A DNA stretch of 64,000 bases from UBA12474 sp964549625 (lineage in GTDB: Bacteria > Babelota > Babeliae > Babelales > Babelaceae). Under the pieces are notes generated by a model that did not search any database, was not told the DNA's origin, and was given only the letters and a program-made list of their open reading frames with translations. Within the stretch, counting starts at the first letter, position 1. Each line of letters starts with the position of its first letter. The translations under genes and the position numbers were made by a program. The stretch spans positions 1 through 64,000 of the forward strand of contig CAZJVA010000002.1 of assembly GCA_964549625.1 (NCBI GenBank). The letters are read 5' to 3'. Below are positions 17,438 through 26,490 of this stretch, piece by piece.

Positions 17438-18453
17438 ATCCACGTGAATACATAACCCAATTTTCACATCTGCCCACGGTTGACGTTCGCTCACCACAAG
17501 AATATGCCCATGCGCATATCCCTGGAGCCCTATCAATACCGCTTTTTTCTGATCAAGAACGCGCGATTGTAGGGACTTTGTACAAACAACAAGGCAGGGA
17601 AGCGGCTGTAAGGGCGGGGTTAGAAATTATTGCGCCCCACATGATCTCTTTTATTGATCAGCTACGCAGCTTTACCGAAAAAAAAGAGCTCGTCGTTCAT
17701 TGCTGGCGCGGCGGCATGCGGAGTCATGCAGTCGCTATGCTTTTCTCGTTTGCAGGATACAAAACCTACCAGATCATTGGCGGATATAAGGGCGTAAAAC
17801 AAGAATTACGCCATTATATCACCACCACAAACTTTCGCCCCATATTAATTGGCGGCCACACAGGAAGCGGCAAGACAAAGCTTCTCGCAGAACTTGAAAA
17901 ACAAGGTGAACAGGTTATTAACCTCGAAGATATTGCCCATCATCGCGGCTCTACTTATGGCAACCTAGGGCAACATGCACAGCCTACTCAAGAGCAATTC
18001 AACCTTAGACTCTTTTGGCAGCTCTACCAATGCGATCCCCAAAAAACTCTTTGGCTTGAGCACGAGGGGCGACGGATTGGCTCTCTGCACGTACCGCAAG
18101 AAATAATAAGCAAACTAGAAAAAGCACCTGTGGTTTGCATCAAGATCCCTGAAAAGGAACGAATGAATCGTATTTTAGAAGAATATGGATCATTTGCCAA
18201 AGACGAACTCATCGCCAGCACAAAACAACTTGAGCAACGCCTCGGTAATCAAAAAATGCAAGAAGTCTGCTGCAATATCCAAGAAGACAACCTAACAGCG
18301 GCCGTCGAAAAACTCCTGCAACATTATGATGCAGCCTACAACTTTGCAACTCAACGCAACACAAGCAATACATTTATCGACCTAGACTTCACAAAAGAAG
18401 AATCGATTCAAGAGCGGGCAAAAAAAATAGTCTTCTTTGCACAAAGGCTATAA
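17422..18453 (+). CDS. mnmH: tRNA 2-selenouridine (geranyl-2-thiouridine) synthase
   Basis: This encodes 343 residues. MnmH (SelU/YbbB) converts 2-thiouridine at wobble position 34 of tRNA to 2-selenouridine through a geranylated intermediate, using selenophosphate from SelD. The N-terminal rhodanese domain has the catalytic 'HCWRGGMRS' loop with Cys near residue 93. It is followed by a P-loop (GGHTGSGKT near 145) and the family-specific 'AHHRGSTYGNLG' (usually ANxRGSxFG). The ATG at 17422 was preferred to an in-frame TTG at 17407. It lies between an exported protein and priA, 2 bases before the latter. mnmE, acting on the same wobble uridine, is at 35457. Confidence 0.92.
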   Translation: MVTQINPREYITQFSHLPTVDVRSPQEYAHAHIPGALSIPLFSDQERAIVGTLYKQQGREAAVRAGLEIIAPHMISFIDQLRSFTEKKELVVHCWRGGMRSHAVAMLFSFAGYKTYQIIGGYKGVKQELRHYITTTNFRPILIGGHTGSGKTKLLAELEKQGEQVINLEDIAHHRGSTYGNLGQHAQPTQEQFNLRLFWQLYQCDPQKTLWLEHEGRRIGSLHVPQEIISKLEKAPVVCIKIPEKERMNRILEEYGSFAKDELIASTKQLEQRLGNQKMQEVCCNIQEDNLTAAVEKLLQHYDAAYNFATQRNTSNTFIDLDFTKEESIQERAKKIVFFAQRL

Positions 18454-18455
18454 AC

Positions 18456-20414
18456 ATGTATGCGCGGGTACAACTGCTAAATGGGTTTACAAAACCCCTT
18501 ACCTATAAAATTCCCAAAGAATGGGAAATCCGCGACTTAGTAGGATCTGTTGTTCTAGTTCCCTTACAAAAGCGTGTTGAAGCCGCACTTGTAACAGAAC
18601 AGATATCAACACTTTCCCCGCTAGAGCAGACGTACAAACTACGCACCATTATCCAACAAGAGACCCTGCCGCCTGATGAACATTTTCAAAAATTTATCTT
18701 ACGTATCGCACAATTTTATGCGCTTTCACCACAAAAGTTCCTTCAAAAACTTCAACGATTTTTGTTTCAAAAAAAGGTCCCTGAAACAACCTTGACTCCT
18801 GTTGATTCCAAACAAAACCAACAAATACCCACACTTAATTTTGAACAAAGCAATGCATGGGCAACAATACAACCTGCTATCGAAAATCAAACCTACCAGC
18901 CCTTTTTGTTATACGGAGTAACGGGCTCTGGAAAAACAGTCGTCTACGAGAAAGCAATTGAAGAGGCTTTCAAAAAACAGAAAACCACAATTTTCCTCGT
19001 TCCAGAGGTTGGCCTTGCCGTCGCATTTTTCGAACGCTTTAAAAAACAATTTAACGATCAAATCCCTATTCATCAGTTTCACTCCGCAAGCACCGCAGAA
19101 CAAAAAAGATCTGTATGGGAACTTGTTTTTCAAAAAAAACCTGGCCTAATCATTGGTGTACACCTTCCACCGCTTTTACCTATTCCAAACCTTGGCCTAA
19201 TCATCATTGACGAGGAACACGATACAAATTTTCAAGAACAAAACCATCCCAAAACAAACACACGAGAGATTGCCCACATACGAGCACAAACATATAACAT
19301 TCCCATTGTTTTTGGTTCAGCAACGCCCTCAATACACACACTTTATACGGCACAAGAACGCAAATGGCCGGTCTTAAAACTGTCACAGCGCTTTTTGGGT
19401 GCACCACCCCAAATTGAACACATTAACTTGTTACAAGACAAGCGACGCCCCTACTTTTGGATAAGTCGACGCCTAGAAGAAGAGATAGCCAAGCGCTTGG
19501 AACAAAAAGAGCAGAGTATTATTTTCCTTAACCGACGCGGGTTTAGCTTTTTTATACAATGCAAAGACTGCGGCCATATCTTTAGTTGCCCCAACTGTTC
19601 AGTCAGCCTCACACTACATGGAAACAATACAATAGTATGCCACTATTGCGGCTACCAAAAAGAAGAACCTAAATCCTGCTCCAAATGCCCCTCAAAAGAT
19701 CTTTTAAAAAAGGGTATCGGAACACAACAACTAGTCCAAATACTAGAAAAGCTCTTTCCCACAGCGCGCGTCATGCGTGCTGATTTAGACACAACAAAAA
19801 ACAAAAAGACTTGGGCTAAAACTGTTGAAAATATCATTCAAGGAAATGTTGATATCATCGTCGGAACCCAAACCATCACCAAGGGCTATCATTTTCCCAA
19901 AGTGACGCTCGTTGGAATAATTTGGGCAGACATTTCTCTCTCAATACCCAAATACAATGCGTGCGAGACAACCCTACATCAACTGATTCAGGTCACAGGA
20001 AGAGCTGGCAGAAACTCTCACGAAAGTAATGCAATCGTACAGTACTGCAACAACCATCCCATCTTTGCTTATCTAAGCGAAGAGACATACCCATTATTTG
20101 TCCAATATGAGCTTGAATACAGAAAAAAACTGGGATACCCACCATGCCAAAAACTCATTGAGTTTGAATTACAACACAGCAACGAATTAATCGTAGAAAA
20201 AGAAAGCAGCCGCTTGAAAAAAGTATTGCAAGCAGCTGCTACTCAAATAACAGTCCTTGGGCCAGCTAAGCCGCCAATTCATAAACGTCAAAACATACAT
20301 CTGCGCAACCTGTTTGCAAAATGTTCTTCGCACAAAGAAGTACAACAACTTGTTTTAATCGTTGAAAATCAGACCTGGCAATGCCGGATTAACACCACAC
20401 TGCAACCGATTTAA
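18456..20414 (+). CDS. priA: Primosomal replication-restart helicase PriA
   Basis: This encodes 652 residues. PriA recognises stalled forks and D-loops, unwinds with 3'-5' polarity and reloads DnaB. Seen: N-terminal 3'BD domain (MYARVQLLNGFTKPLTYKIP), Walker A 'GVTGSGKTVVYEK' near residue 155, 'FLVPEVGLA', the DEEHD box, then two zinc-binding modules of eight cysteines (CKDCGHIFSCPNC; CHYCGYQ; CSKC) near 370-415 and the helicase motifs 'GTQTITKGYHFPKVTLVGI' and 'QVTGRAGR'. It starts 2 bases after the mnmH stop. Its TAA overlaps the convergent stop in TTAA. Confidence 0.97.
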   Translation: MYARVQLLNGFTKPLTYKIPKEWEIRDLVGSVVLVPLQKRVEAALVTEQISTLSPLEQTYKLRTIIQQETLPPDEHFQKFILRIAQFYALSPQKFLQKLQRFLFQKKVPETTLTPVDSKQNQQIPTLNFEQSNAWATIQPAIENQTYQPFLLYGVTGSGKTVVYEKAIEEAFKKQKTTIFLVPEVGLAVAFFERFKKQFNDQIPIHQFHSASTAEQKRSVWELVFQKKPGLIIGVHLPPLLPIPNLGLIIIDEEHDTNFQEQNHPKTNTREIAHIRAQTYNIPIVFGSATPSIHTLYTAQERKWPVLKLSQRFLGAPPQIEHINLLQDKRRPYFWISRRLEEEIAKRLEQKEQSIIFLNRRGFSFFIQCKDCGHIFSCPNCSVSLTLHGNNTIVCHYCGYQKEEPKSCSKCPSKDLLKKGIGTQQLVQILEKLFPTARVMRADLDTTKNKKTWAKTVENIIQGNVDIIVGTQTITKGYHFPKVTLVGIIWADISLSIPKYNACETTLHQLIQVTGRAGRNSHESNAIVQYCNNHPIFAYLSEETYPLFVQYELEYRKKLGYPPCQKLIEFELQHSNELIVEKESSRLKKVLQAAATQITVLGPAKPPIHKRQNIHLRNLFAKCSSHKEVQQLVLIVENQTWQCRINTTLQPI

Positions 20415-21130
20415 ACTCCGGCTGAAATGCGAGAAATTTCCTTTTGAACCGCCTTCCAACGAGCTATATTCGCTGGAGAACGCAATACATAGCCCTCGTG
20501 CTCAGGATCAAACAGATATTGCCCATATCGATGCACCCATGCCAAAACAAACCATGATTTTTTGTTATCCTGAACCCACGCTCCTCGTTTTTTAAATAAG
20601 GAGTTAACATAGGAACAATAACTTTCAACCAGAGCTTTTTCAAAAGACGCTTGTTCAGCTTCCTCAACCAGCAAAATCCGATCGCGACGCGCACGCATAA
20701 AATCAATAAGTTTCGCAAACTTTGCAACCAAAGGTTTGTAGTTTACAAAAAAACCTTTCCCGCAGTCCTCGATCCAATCATAATACTTAGCCTCTAGCAA
20801 AGCCTTTTGTTTTTGCGAGAGTTCACTACTCAGCAAATATTCTTCCGTTTCGGTACGGTACATAGTTGCCAAACTTTCACTTGTACTCAAAAAGGCATCG
20901 ATGCGGGCTTTTGCATCAAGGATCTGAGCATATGTTCGCAATGCCTTTGACTTATCATTGGTATATACATCAACAGAGAGCCTCTTATACGTCTTGAGCA
21001 AAGAGTCTAAATTTCCCCGTCCCCGCCCCGCCACAAACTCGCCTGGGGACACTTCTTTTTGTTGGACAAGTCCCGAAAAGAGATTTGTTGAACACGCAAT
21101 TGCAAAACAAAAAACAAATAAAAACTGCAT
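20411..21130 (-). CDS. Exported helical protein of unknown function
   Basis: This encodes 239 residues. The ATG at 21130 has AGGAAG upstream; a TTG two codons earlier is less likely. The signal peptide (MQFLFVFCFAIACSTNLFSG) may be a lipoprotein signal through the Cys. The body is helical, Lys/Glu-rich and aromatic ('YCSYVNSLFKKRGAWVQDNKKSWFV' region near 170). No family recognised. The stop overlaps that of priA. Confidence 0.65.
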   Translation of the reverse strand: MQFLFVFCFAIACSTNLFSGLVQQKEVSPGEFVAGRGRGNLDSLLKTYKRLSVDVYTNDKSKALRTYAQILDAKARIDAFLSTSESLATMYRTETEEYLLSSELSQKQKALLEAKYYDWIEDCGKGFFVNYKPLVAKFAKLIDFMRARRDRILLVEEAEQASFEKALVESYCSYVNSLFKKRGAWVQDNKKSWFVLAWVHRYGQYLFDPEHEGYVLRSPANIARWKAVQKEISRISAGV

Positions 21131-21317
21131 ACACAACTTCCTAAAAAAGGTTTTTATTTATACTACTTTATTTTATTCTTCACCTAGGCTAATAAAATTT
21201 ATTTTATTAATAGAATAACCCAAACTAAAAGGCCTTCAAAAAATTATATTGCGCCTGAGAAGTATTTTTTATATTATCACATGAAAACAAAGAATCAAAA
21301 AAATAAAGAAGGTGACC

Positions 21318-22244
21318 ATGAAAATTTCTTCACTTCCACTTTCGTTATTCACCATAACTATGGGTTTAGCCGGCTATTCGATCGCCCTTCGCACGCTCGC
21401 TATTTTTACAAAAACCAGCGCCTTATTTTATCAAACATTCTTTTTTCTTGCTCTAGCAACATTTGGAATAACAGTTGTACTATTTTTTGCTAAATTTATG
21501 CGTTATCCAAAAACAGTACGACATGACTGGCAAGACCCAATACATATAAATCTCTTTCCAACTACTAGCATATCGCTCCTACTTCTCTCGATCGCAGGAC
21601 AGGATATCTTATCAACTTATTCTTGGTATTGTTGGCTTCTGGGAACTATTCTGCATAGCATCTTTTCGCTTGCTATAATCAAATCATGGATCGAAAAAAA
21701 CCATTTCGAAGTAGAACACCTTAACACACTCTGGTTTATCCCCGTTGTTGGCAACATCTTAGTTCCAATCATGGGAACCCAATATGGGTTTCTCGAGCTT
21801 TCTTGGTTCTTCTTCACCGTAGGATTTTCTTTTTGGTGTTTACTCATGCCGCTCATCATGTATCGTCTGTTTTTTGCAGCACCACTACCCAAAGAGCTCG
21901 CACCCTCCATGTTTATCCTAACAGCACCACCCGCAGCAGCTTTCATTTCTTATTTTAAGCTAACGCACCAAATTGACCCCATGGCACACATATGTATCTA
22001 TCTAGCTCTCTTCTTCTTTATATTCAACATTATGCAAACGCTACATCGGGGCATTAAAAAGTTTTCGCTAAGCCTATGGGCAACAGTCTTTCCAACCACT
22101 GCCCTTACTACGGCCCTACTGATCATGTATCACACAATCCAGGCCCAAGCATTTTTATACTGCGCCATATTTTTACTTGCTGGAACAACAATATGGCTGG
22201 TGTTTTTACTACCAGCCACTGTTAAGTTTATTATTAAAAATTAA
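21318..22244 (+). CDS. TDT-family transporter (TehA/SLAC1-like)
   Basis: This encodes 308 residues with about ten membrane segments. It resembles the tellurite-resistance/dicarboxylate transporter (TDT) family: N-terminal 'PLSLFTITMGLAGYSIALR', then 'FEVEHLNTLWFIPVVGNILVPIMG' (family G-N-x-x-x-P pattern) and 'APPAAAFISY'. TDT proteins are anion or dicarboxylate channels and carriers of the inner membrane. The start at 21318 follows AGGTGA. The substrate cannot be told from sequence. Confidence 0.75.
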   Translation: MKISSLPLSLFTITMGLAGYSIALRTLAIFTKTSALFYQTFFFLALATFGITVVLFFAKFMRYPKTVRHDWQDPIHINLFPTTSISLLLLSIAGQDILSTYSWYCWLLGTILHSIFSLAIIKSWIEKNHFEVEHLNTLWFIPVVGNILVPIMGTQYGFLELSWFFFTVGFSFWCLLMPLIMYRLFFAAPLPKELAPSMFILTAPPAAAFISYFKLTHQIDPMAHICIYLALFFFIFNIMQTLHRGIKKFSLSLWATVFPTTALTTALLIMYHTIQAQAFLYCAIFLLAGTTIWLVFLLPATVKFIIKN

Positions 22245-22253
22245 AGAACACCC

Positions 22254-23570
22254 TTACCCATTTTTATATAATTCTGGATGCGCATGAGGAAGAATAGCCA
22301 TTAAAAGAGCTTCCTTCATGTTGGATTTTCGCGTTATAGCCCCCGCTGAAAGCGCCCCTATTGTCCCACTTTTCCCACCAACATTCTCTTCAGCAGGTAG
22401 CGGGCTACTTAAGGCGTTCAAATCTTTGACACAAGATTGTAGGGCTGACGCAAGCTTCGAAGGCAAAACAAACGAACCGCTCCGCCCTTTGCCCACAACG
22501 GTACTGCTCTTGGCTAAAATAACTGCCCACGCAAAAGCCAACACATCATTACCAAAAAAAGAAGTCCCACTTTCTACCCCTACGTAAAAATCATACTCCC
22601 CATCTTTATCCTGAGTTTTGATTTTCTCGGCTCTGTTAAGCGCCCCCTGATACGTCTCTTCTTCAGATGTTGGGTTACTAGAAACACCACTTTCACAGCC
22701 TAAACCAACAACAAAACACTCTTTATCCCTCAAGAACTGAAAACGCCCCTTATCTTTCAACTGCGTGAAAGCCTCCAAAGTTGCACCCATTTTTTGCGTG
22801 CTTTCACTTGCTACCGCAACACGCAACATTTTATCCAACACCAAGAACTTCTTAATTAAACTAGCTAAAGAGCTCAAGCGCTGATCTAAGCTTTCAAAGT
22901 CACCAAAAAAACGAAATGTTAGTGGCTTTTTAACTACTAAACCAGGAAAATAGGAGCTCAAACAATCAGAAAAAACGACATCCAGTTGATACAAAAAATC
23001 ACAACGCTGATTAATTCGATGCAATAAAGCTAAATCGGAGACAAAAAAACCATCTTTTCGCTCCTTCAGTAAAGCCTCAATCTCAAGTAAAAACTTTTTA
23101 ACTGCGGTTCGATACGGCTTAAGTATGCATGCATCAACTTTTTCTTGAGGCACAATAAAATTCTCGCGCGCACCAAGCGCTAACAATCTACCAAACGCTT
23201 TATGCATAGAATTTTTATATCTATCAATCTTCTTGCCATTGTTATTATAGAGCTCCTGCCAAACCAAATTTTGTGCCAAACCTTTTTTGTTTAACTTTTG
23301 GTAAACATCCAAATAAGAAGAGCAACAACCATACAAATAAAACGCATCTACTAGAAGTTCCAGCCAAGCTTCAAAAGAAATGGGAATCTTCACCAAAGAC
23401 GCTGCAGGTACGTAGGCATTGTATTTTTCTATAACGTTTTTACCCACATCCTTACATGTGCTAAGCAATTGCTCAGAACTAGAAGCATCATCCAAAAATT
23501 TATTCAAAACTTCAGCTGCGTATGCGCCAGGTACTAAAACAACAAAAAACAGAAAAAGAAGCCCCTTCAC
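22254..23570 (-). CDS. Exported protein with C-terminal DUF84/YjjX NTPase domain
   Basis: This encodes 438 residues. The GTG at 23570 is the likely start: AAGGGGG lies 6 bases upstream and it leaves a clean signal peptide (MKGLLFLFFVVLVPGAYA). An ATG at 23597 has no ribosome binding site. Residues 20-245 are helical and unrecognised. From about residue 248 the sequence follows the inosine/xanthosine triphosphatase family (DUF84, YjjX): 'LRVAVASESTQKMGATLEAF', 'SGVSSNPTSEEETYQGALNRAEK', 'DFYVGVESG', 'FAWAVI', 'GRSGSFVLPSKL', 'GGKSGTIGALSAGAITR'. Known members are cytoplasmic, so a signal peptide is unusual. It lies 40 bases after an exported HD-domain gene on the same strand. Confidence 0.78.
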   Translation of the reverse strand: MKGLLFLFFVVLVPGAYAAEVLNKFLDDASSSEQLLSTCKDVGKNVIEKYNAYVPAASLVKIPISFEAWLELLVDAFYLYGCCSSYLDVYQKLNKKGLAQNLVWQELYNNNGKKIDRYKNSMHKAFGRLLALGARENFIVPQEKVDACILKPYRTAVKKFLLEIEALLKERKDGFFVSDLALLHRINQRCDFLYQLDVVFSDCLSSYFPGLVVKKPLTFRFFGDFESLDQRLSSLASLIKKFLVLDKMLRVAVASESTQKMGATLEAFTQLKDKGRFQFLRDKECFVVGLGCESGVSSNPTSEEETYQGALNRAEKIKTQDKDGEYDFYVGVESGTSFFGNDVLAFAWAVILAKSSTVVGKGRSGSFVLPSKLASALQSCVKDLNALSSPLPAEENVGGKSGTIGALSAGAITRKSNMKEALLMAILPHAHPELYKNG

Positions 23571-23576
23571 TAATAT

Positions 23577-23583
23577 CCCCCTT
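23577..23583 (-). promoter_or_regulatory. Ribosome binding site deciding a GTG start
   Basis: AAGGGGG on the minus strand, six bases before GTG at 23570. The same motif precedes other genes here (for example the one starting at 15916). Confidence 0.7.
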
Positions 23584-23610
23584 AAAAAATTAGACATAAA
23601 AATTTAAAAA

Positions 23611-24771
23611 CTAAGACAGGTTCGCAATAGCCTCGAGCACCCCAGCCTCGTAGGCCACAGGCCATCCCCGACTAAACAAATCCTGCATATGCGCATAATA
23701 CCAGGCAAAAGACCGATTTAAATCAGACAAGCGATACAGGGCCCCATTATTCATAACCAGAGGATTAACCCCACGGAATTTGCAAAAAACAACCCCTTTG
23801 CCTTTTTCCGCAAATGAAAAAACAGTATGAGGATTTAGAAGGCCCTGAACAAATTTTTGCATCAGCAAGTCGTCTGACGAAGTTAAGATTTGAAAAACCT
23901 TCCCATCAGAGCCGGTCAAAACATCATCGCGCGTGATTAACCCCAACTGCACGGCACGACGCAGGGCATATCCCAGCATTTTACTTGATACAACACTATA
24001 CGGAGAAGTCCACAAGCCAATAGTCATGTAAATAGAATTACGAGAAAACAGAGATGCCGCATCAATAGAATCGAAACACCAAGAATCATGCTCGGGCAAA
24101 AAATGTATGGCCCGCACTAACTGCTCAGCTTGTTCCCTTGTTAAAAATCCTTCATACAAACCGCCAGTAATATTATATTCAATACGATCTGCACAAAGAT
24201 CTGGCAATTCTCTCTCTAGGCGACTAAAACCATTTTCATCAGGCAAAATGTCCTCTATTTTGATATCATAGCGATCAAGAACACCTTTTAAATCGCTACT
24301 TTCGATATAATACTCATGCATTTGATCCTGCCAATGATCTGCCGCCAAGAAATCATCTGTAAAAAATGAAGCGCCAGAATGAGAGAACGCCGTATGAGAA
24401 ACATCATGCAATAATGCCGCAACCTGCTCTAATATAGAGCCTCCCGACTTGCGCACCAGCAGAAAAACATTTATCGAATGCTCAAGCCGACTATACTCCG
24501 CCGGATTCGCGCAATAATACCAGTTACCATGCTGCCGAATCGAAGCCAATCGCGCTAAAGAAGGACTTTTTAATAGCTCTATTAACAAAGGTTCAGATAT
24601 GCGCTCTTCTTGACCAAACAAACTTGTTATAGAAACATTCTTCTCATCTTCAAGCTTCACCTCCATATACTTCGATTCAAAAATGACGCCCGCTCTACCA
24701 AAAAGCAGAGATGGTAGTACGCCCAACCAAAAAGCTACTAAACAAAACCTGTATACTAGCGCATATTGCAT
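23611..24771 (-). CDS. Exported SAMHD1-like HD-domain phosphohydrolase
   Basis: This encodes 386 residues. AAGGA precedes the ATG at 24771. An N-terminal signal peptide (MQYALVYRFCLVAFWLGVLPSLLFG) is followed by an HD domain of the dNTPase/SAMHD1 type: 'LARLASIRQHG', 'AEYSRLEHSINVFLLVR' with His98, 'LLHDVSHTAFSH' with His122-Asp123 and His126/131, and 'LCADRIEY' with Asp195, the fourth metal ligand. The H...HD...D set is intact, so catalysis is plausible. Relatives hydrolyse dNTPs in the cytoplasm; export is unusual. Probably co-transcribed with the exported DUF84 gene downstream. The substrate is inferred only from the family. Confidence 0.82.
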   Translation of the reverse strand: MQYALVYRFCLVAFWLGVLPSLLFGRAGVIFESKYMEVKLEDEKNVSITSLFGQEERISEPLLIELLKSPSLARLASIRQHGNWYYCANPAEYSRLEHSINVFLLVRKSGGSILEQVAALLHDVSHTAFSHSGASFFTDDFLAADHWQDQMHEYYIESSDLKGVLDRYDIKIEDILPDENGFSRLERELPDLCADRIEYNITGGLYEGFLTREQAEQLVRAIHFLPEHDSWCFDSIDAASLFSRNSIYMTIGLWTSPYSVVSSKMLGYALRRAVQLGLITRDDVLTGSDGKVFQILTSSDDLLMQKFVQGLLNPHTVFSFAEKGKGVVFCKFRGVNPLVMNNGALYRLSDLNRSFAWYYAHMQDLFSRGWPVAYEAGVLEAIANLS

Positions 24772-24847
24772 TCCATATCCTTCTTTACAGAAAACAACAA
24801 TTTAGGCCATTGTATCGAAAAGACAAGCACAGACCAAGAACAAAATA

Positions 24848-24875
24848 TTGTCGTGCAACAAAGCCATGCTATACT
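24848..24875 (+). promoter_or_regulatory. Promoter of the solute-binding protein gene
   Basis: TTGTCG (24848-24853), 16-base spacer, extended -10 TGC-TATACT (24870-24875). It lies 33 bases before the start at 24909. Confidence 0.55.
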
Positions 24876-24908
24876 GCCCCTAGTTTTCACGCTTAAAGGG
24901 GAGCTCTT

Positions 24909-25673
24909 ATGCAAAAAAATCAATGGAGTATCGTTATACTCCTTTTATTAATTACCTCTACAGTATTTATCGTACGCCGCGTACAGCGCAGCAAAAGGCC
25001 GGCACTACCGACCCTATTAATCATCGGAACAACGGCAGATTACCCGCCTTTTTCATTTAAAAAAGCCGGAGAAATACAAGGATTCGACATCGAGATAGCC
25101 AAGGCAATAGCCGAAAAACTAGCTGTAGAATATGAAATTAGAGACCTTCCCTTCTCACTATTACTGCCAAACCTTCAAGAAGGCAAAATTCATATCGCAG
25201 CAGCCGGCTTATCTGCCGAACCAAGTCGCCGACACCAAGCGCTTTTTACCAAGCCATATGTAACCCAAGACCCCCTTATTATACTAACATTACAAGAAAG
25301 CGCGATCGCGAAAGCCGAAGACCTTAGAAACAAACGGCTTACCGTTAATACCGGGTATACCGCCGATATCTACGCCACAGAACTACCCAACGTAACCATT
25401 CAAAGAACGCAAACACTTGCTCAAAGCGTAGAACTCCTACAAGCGAATGAAGTTGACGCATTCATTACAAACCTAAATACGCTCAAACCTATCTTTGACC
25501 TCTACGGCGCAGAAAAATTCAGAGCAGTCACCATACCAGATACCGATGAAAACATAGCTCTTGGACTCTCTCCTCTATATCCCGAACTAACTGCGCGTAT
25601 TCAAGGAATTCTTGATCAATTTATGCGCGATGGAACAATAGATAAATTACGTCAAAAATGGCATATCCAATAA
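24909..25673 (+). CDS. Family 3 extracellular solute-binding protein (amino acid ABC type)
   Basis: This encodes 254 residues. AAAGGGGAG precedes the ATG. An uncleaved signal anchor (QWSIVILLLLITSTVFIVRR) precedes a family 3 binding domain: 'LIIGTTADYPPFSFKKAGEIQGFDIEIAKAIA', 'GKIHIAAAGLSAEPSRR' and 'ANEVDAFITN'. Such proteins bind amino acids in the periplasm and deliver them to an ABC permease. No permease or ATPase gene is adjacent, so a partner would lie elsewhere. Confidence 0.88.
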   Translation: MQKNQWSIVILLLLITSTVFIVRRVQRSKRPALPTLLIIGTTADYPPFSFKKAGEIQGFDIEIAKAIAEKLAVEYEIRDLPFSLLLPNLQEGKIHIAAAGLSAEPSRRHQALFTKPYVTQDPLIILTLQESAIAKAEDLRNKRLTVNTGYTADIYATELPNVTIQRTQTLAQSVELLQANEVDAFITNLNTLKPIFDLYGAEKFRAVTIPDTDENIALGLSPLYPELTARIQGILDQFMRDGTIDKLRQKWHIQ

Positions 25674-25763
25674 GCGTTTTTACACCAATATGGCTATCTT
25701 GACACGGCAAAAGAGGAATGTTACAGTCGAAACGCAAAAAATGAAAACCAGATCTTAAAATAT

Positions 25764-25788
25764 GAGCGATATACCCAAAATATCGCTC
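25764..25788. terminator. Short hairpin between two converging genes
   Basis: The 9-bp arms are 25764-25772 and 25780-25788. It may end orn transcripts reading leftward. Confidence 0.45.
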
Positions 25789-25796
25789 ACCCCCCT

Positions 25797-25833
25797 ACCC
25801 CTTCAGCTTTCCCCAAAAGTTGAAGGGTTTTTC
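25797..25833 (+). terminator. Hairpin with T-run near the orn 3' end
   Basis: A CCCTTCA...TGAAGGG stem with one mismatch is followed by TTTTTC. It fits termination of + strand transcripts from the solute-binding gene. Confidence 0.6.
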
Positions 25834-26391
25834 TTATGATACAAAAAAATGAGAGCGATAATATCGCAACTCATTCATAGATTCAAAGATGTCATCAAGC
25901 GCACGATGTCTCTTTTGCTTAGCAAAGACTGCTTTGGGGTCCTCGGGATACCACCCCTTAACAAGCTCCTTGATCGTAGAAACATCAATTTGACGATAAT
26001 GCAAAAGACTCTCCAGTCTTGGCATATGTTGCCGCAAAAAAGCTCGATCTTGATATATCGTATTTCCCGCCAAAAAAGGCTTAAGCGAACAAACTCGTGT
26101 AAGAAACGAAATAATCATCTGTTCAGCGCGACCACACTCCAGTGTCGACTCTTTAACAAGATCCATAAGCCCAGAAGCCGTATGCTGCTCGTAGCACCAT
26201 TGTCCCATATTATCTAGAACTTCGCCGGGTTGATGAATTATAAGATGTGGACCTTCAACAACTGTTTCCAACTGCATATCACTCGCAACAACAGCAACCT
26301 CTAACACTTTGTCACGCAAGGGATCAAGACCAGTCATCTCCATATCCAACCAAAGCAGCTTGCACCCTGCCTCTTCATTCAAAAATTCCAT
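25834..26391 (-). CDS. orn: Oligoribonuclease
   Basis: This encodes 185 residues, the normal family length. It is a DEDDh 3'-5' exoribonuclease that degrades 2-5 nucleotide RNAs and linear c-di-nucleotide products. Seen: Exo I 'LLWLDMEMTGLDP' with D-x-E, Exo II 'AGNTIYQDRAFL' (usual GNSIxQDRRFL), and Exo III 'KQKRHRALDDI' with His and Asp. The start at 26391 has AAAGG upstream; an ATG ten codons earlier lacks one. Stand-alone, cytoplasmic. Confidence 0.95.
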   Translation of the reverse strand: MEFLNEEAGCKLLWLDMEMTGLDPLRDKVLEVAVVASDMQLETVVEGPHLIIHQPGEVLDNMGQWCYEQHTASGLMDLVKESTLECGRAEQMIISFLTRVCSLKPFLAGNTIYQDRAFLRQHMPRLESLLHYRQIDVSTIKELVKGWYPEDPKAVFAKQKRHRALDDIFESMNELRYYRSHFFVS

Positions 26392-26490
26392 ATATCGCCT
26401 TTGGCTAAAAGAATCAACCATGCTAAATTCTATGTATACACAATATCTTTTTATACTTTACAGAGTTCACCGCCATAACACGAGGGGATT

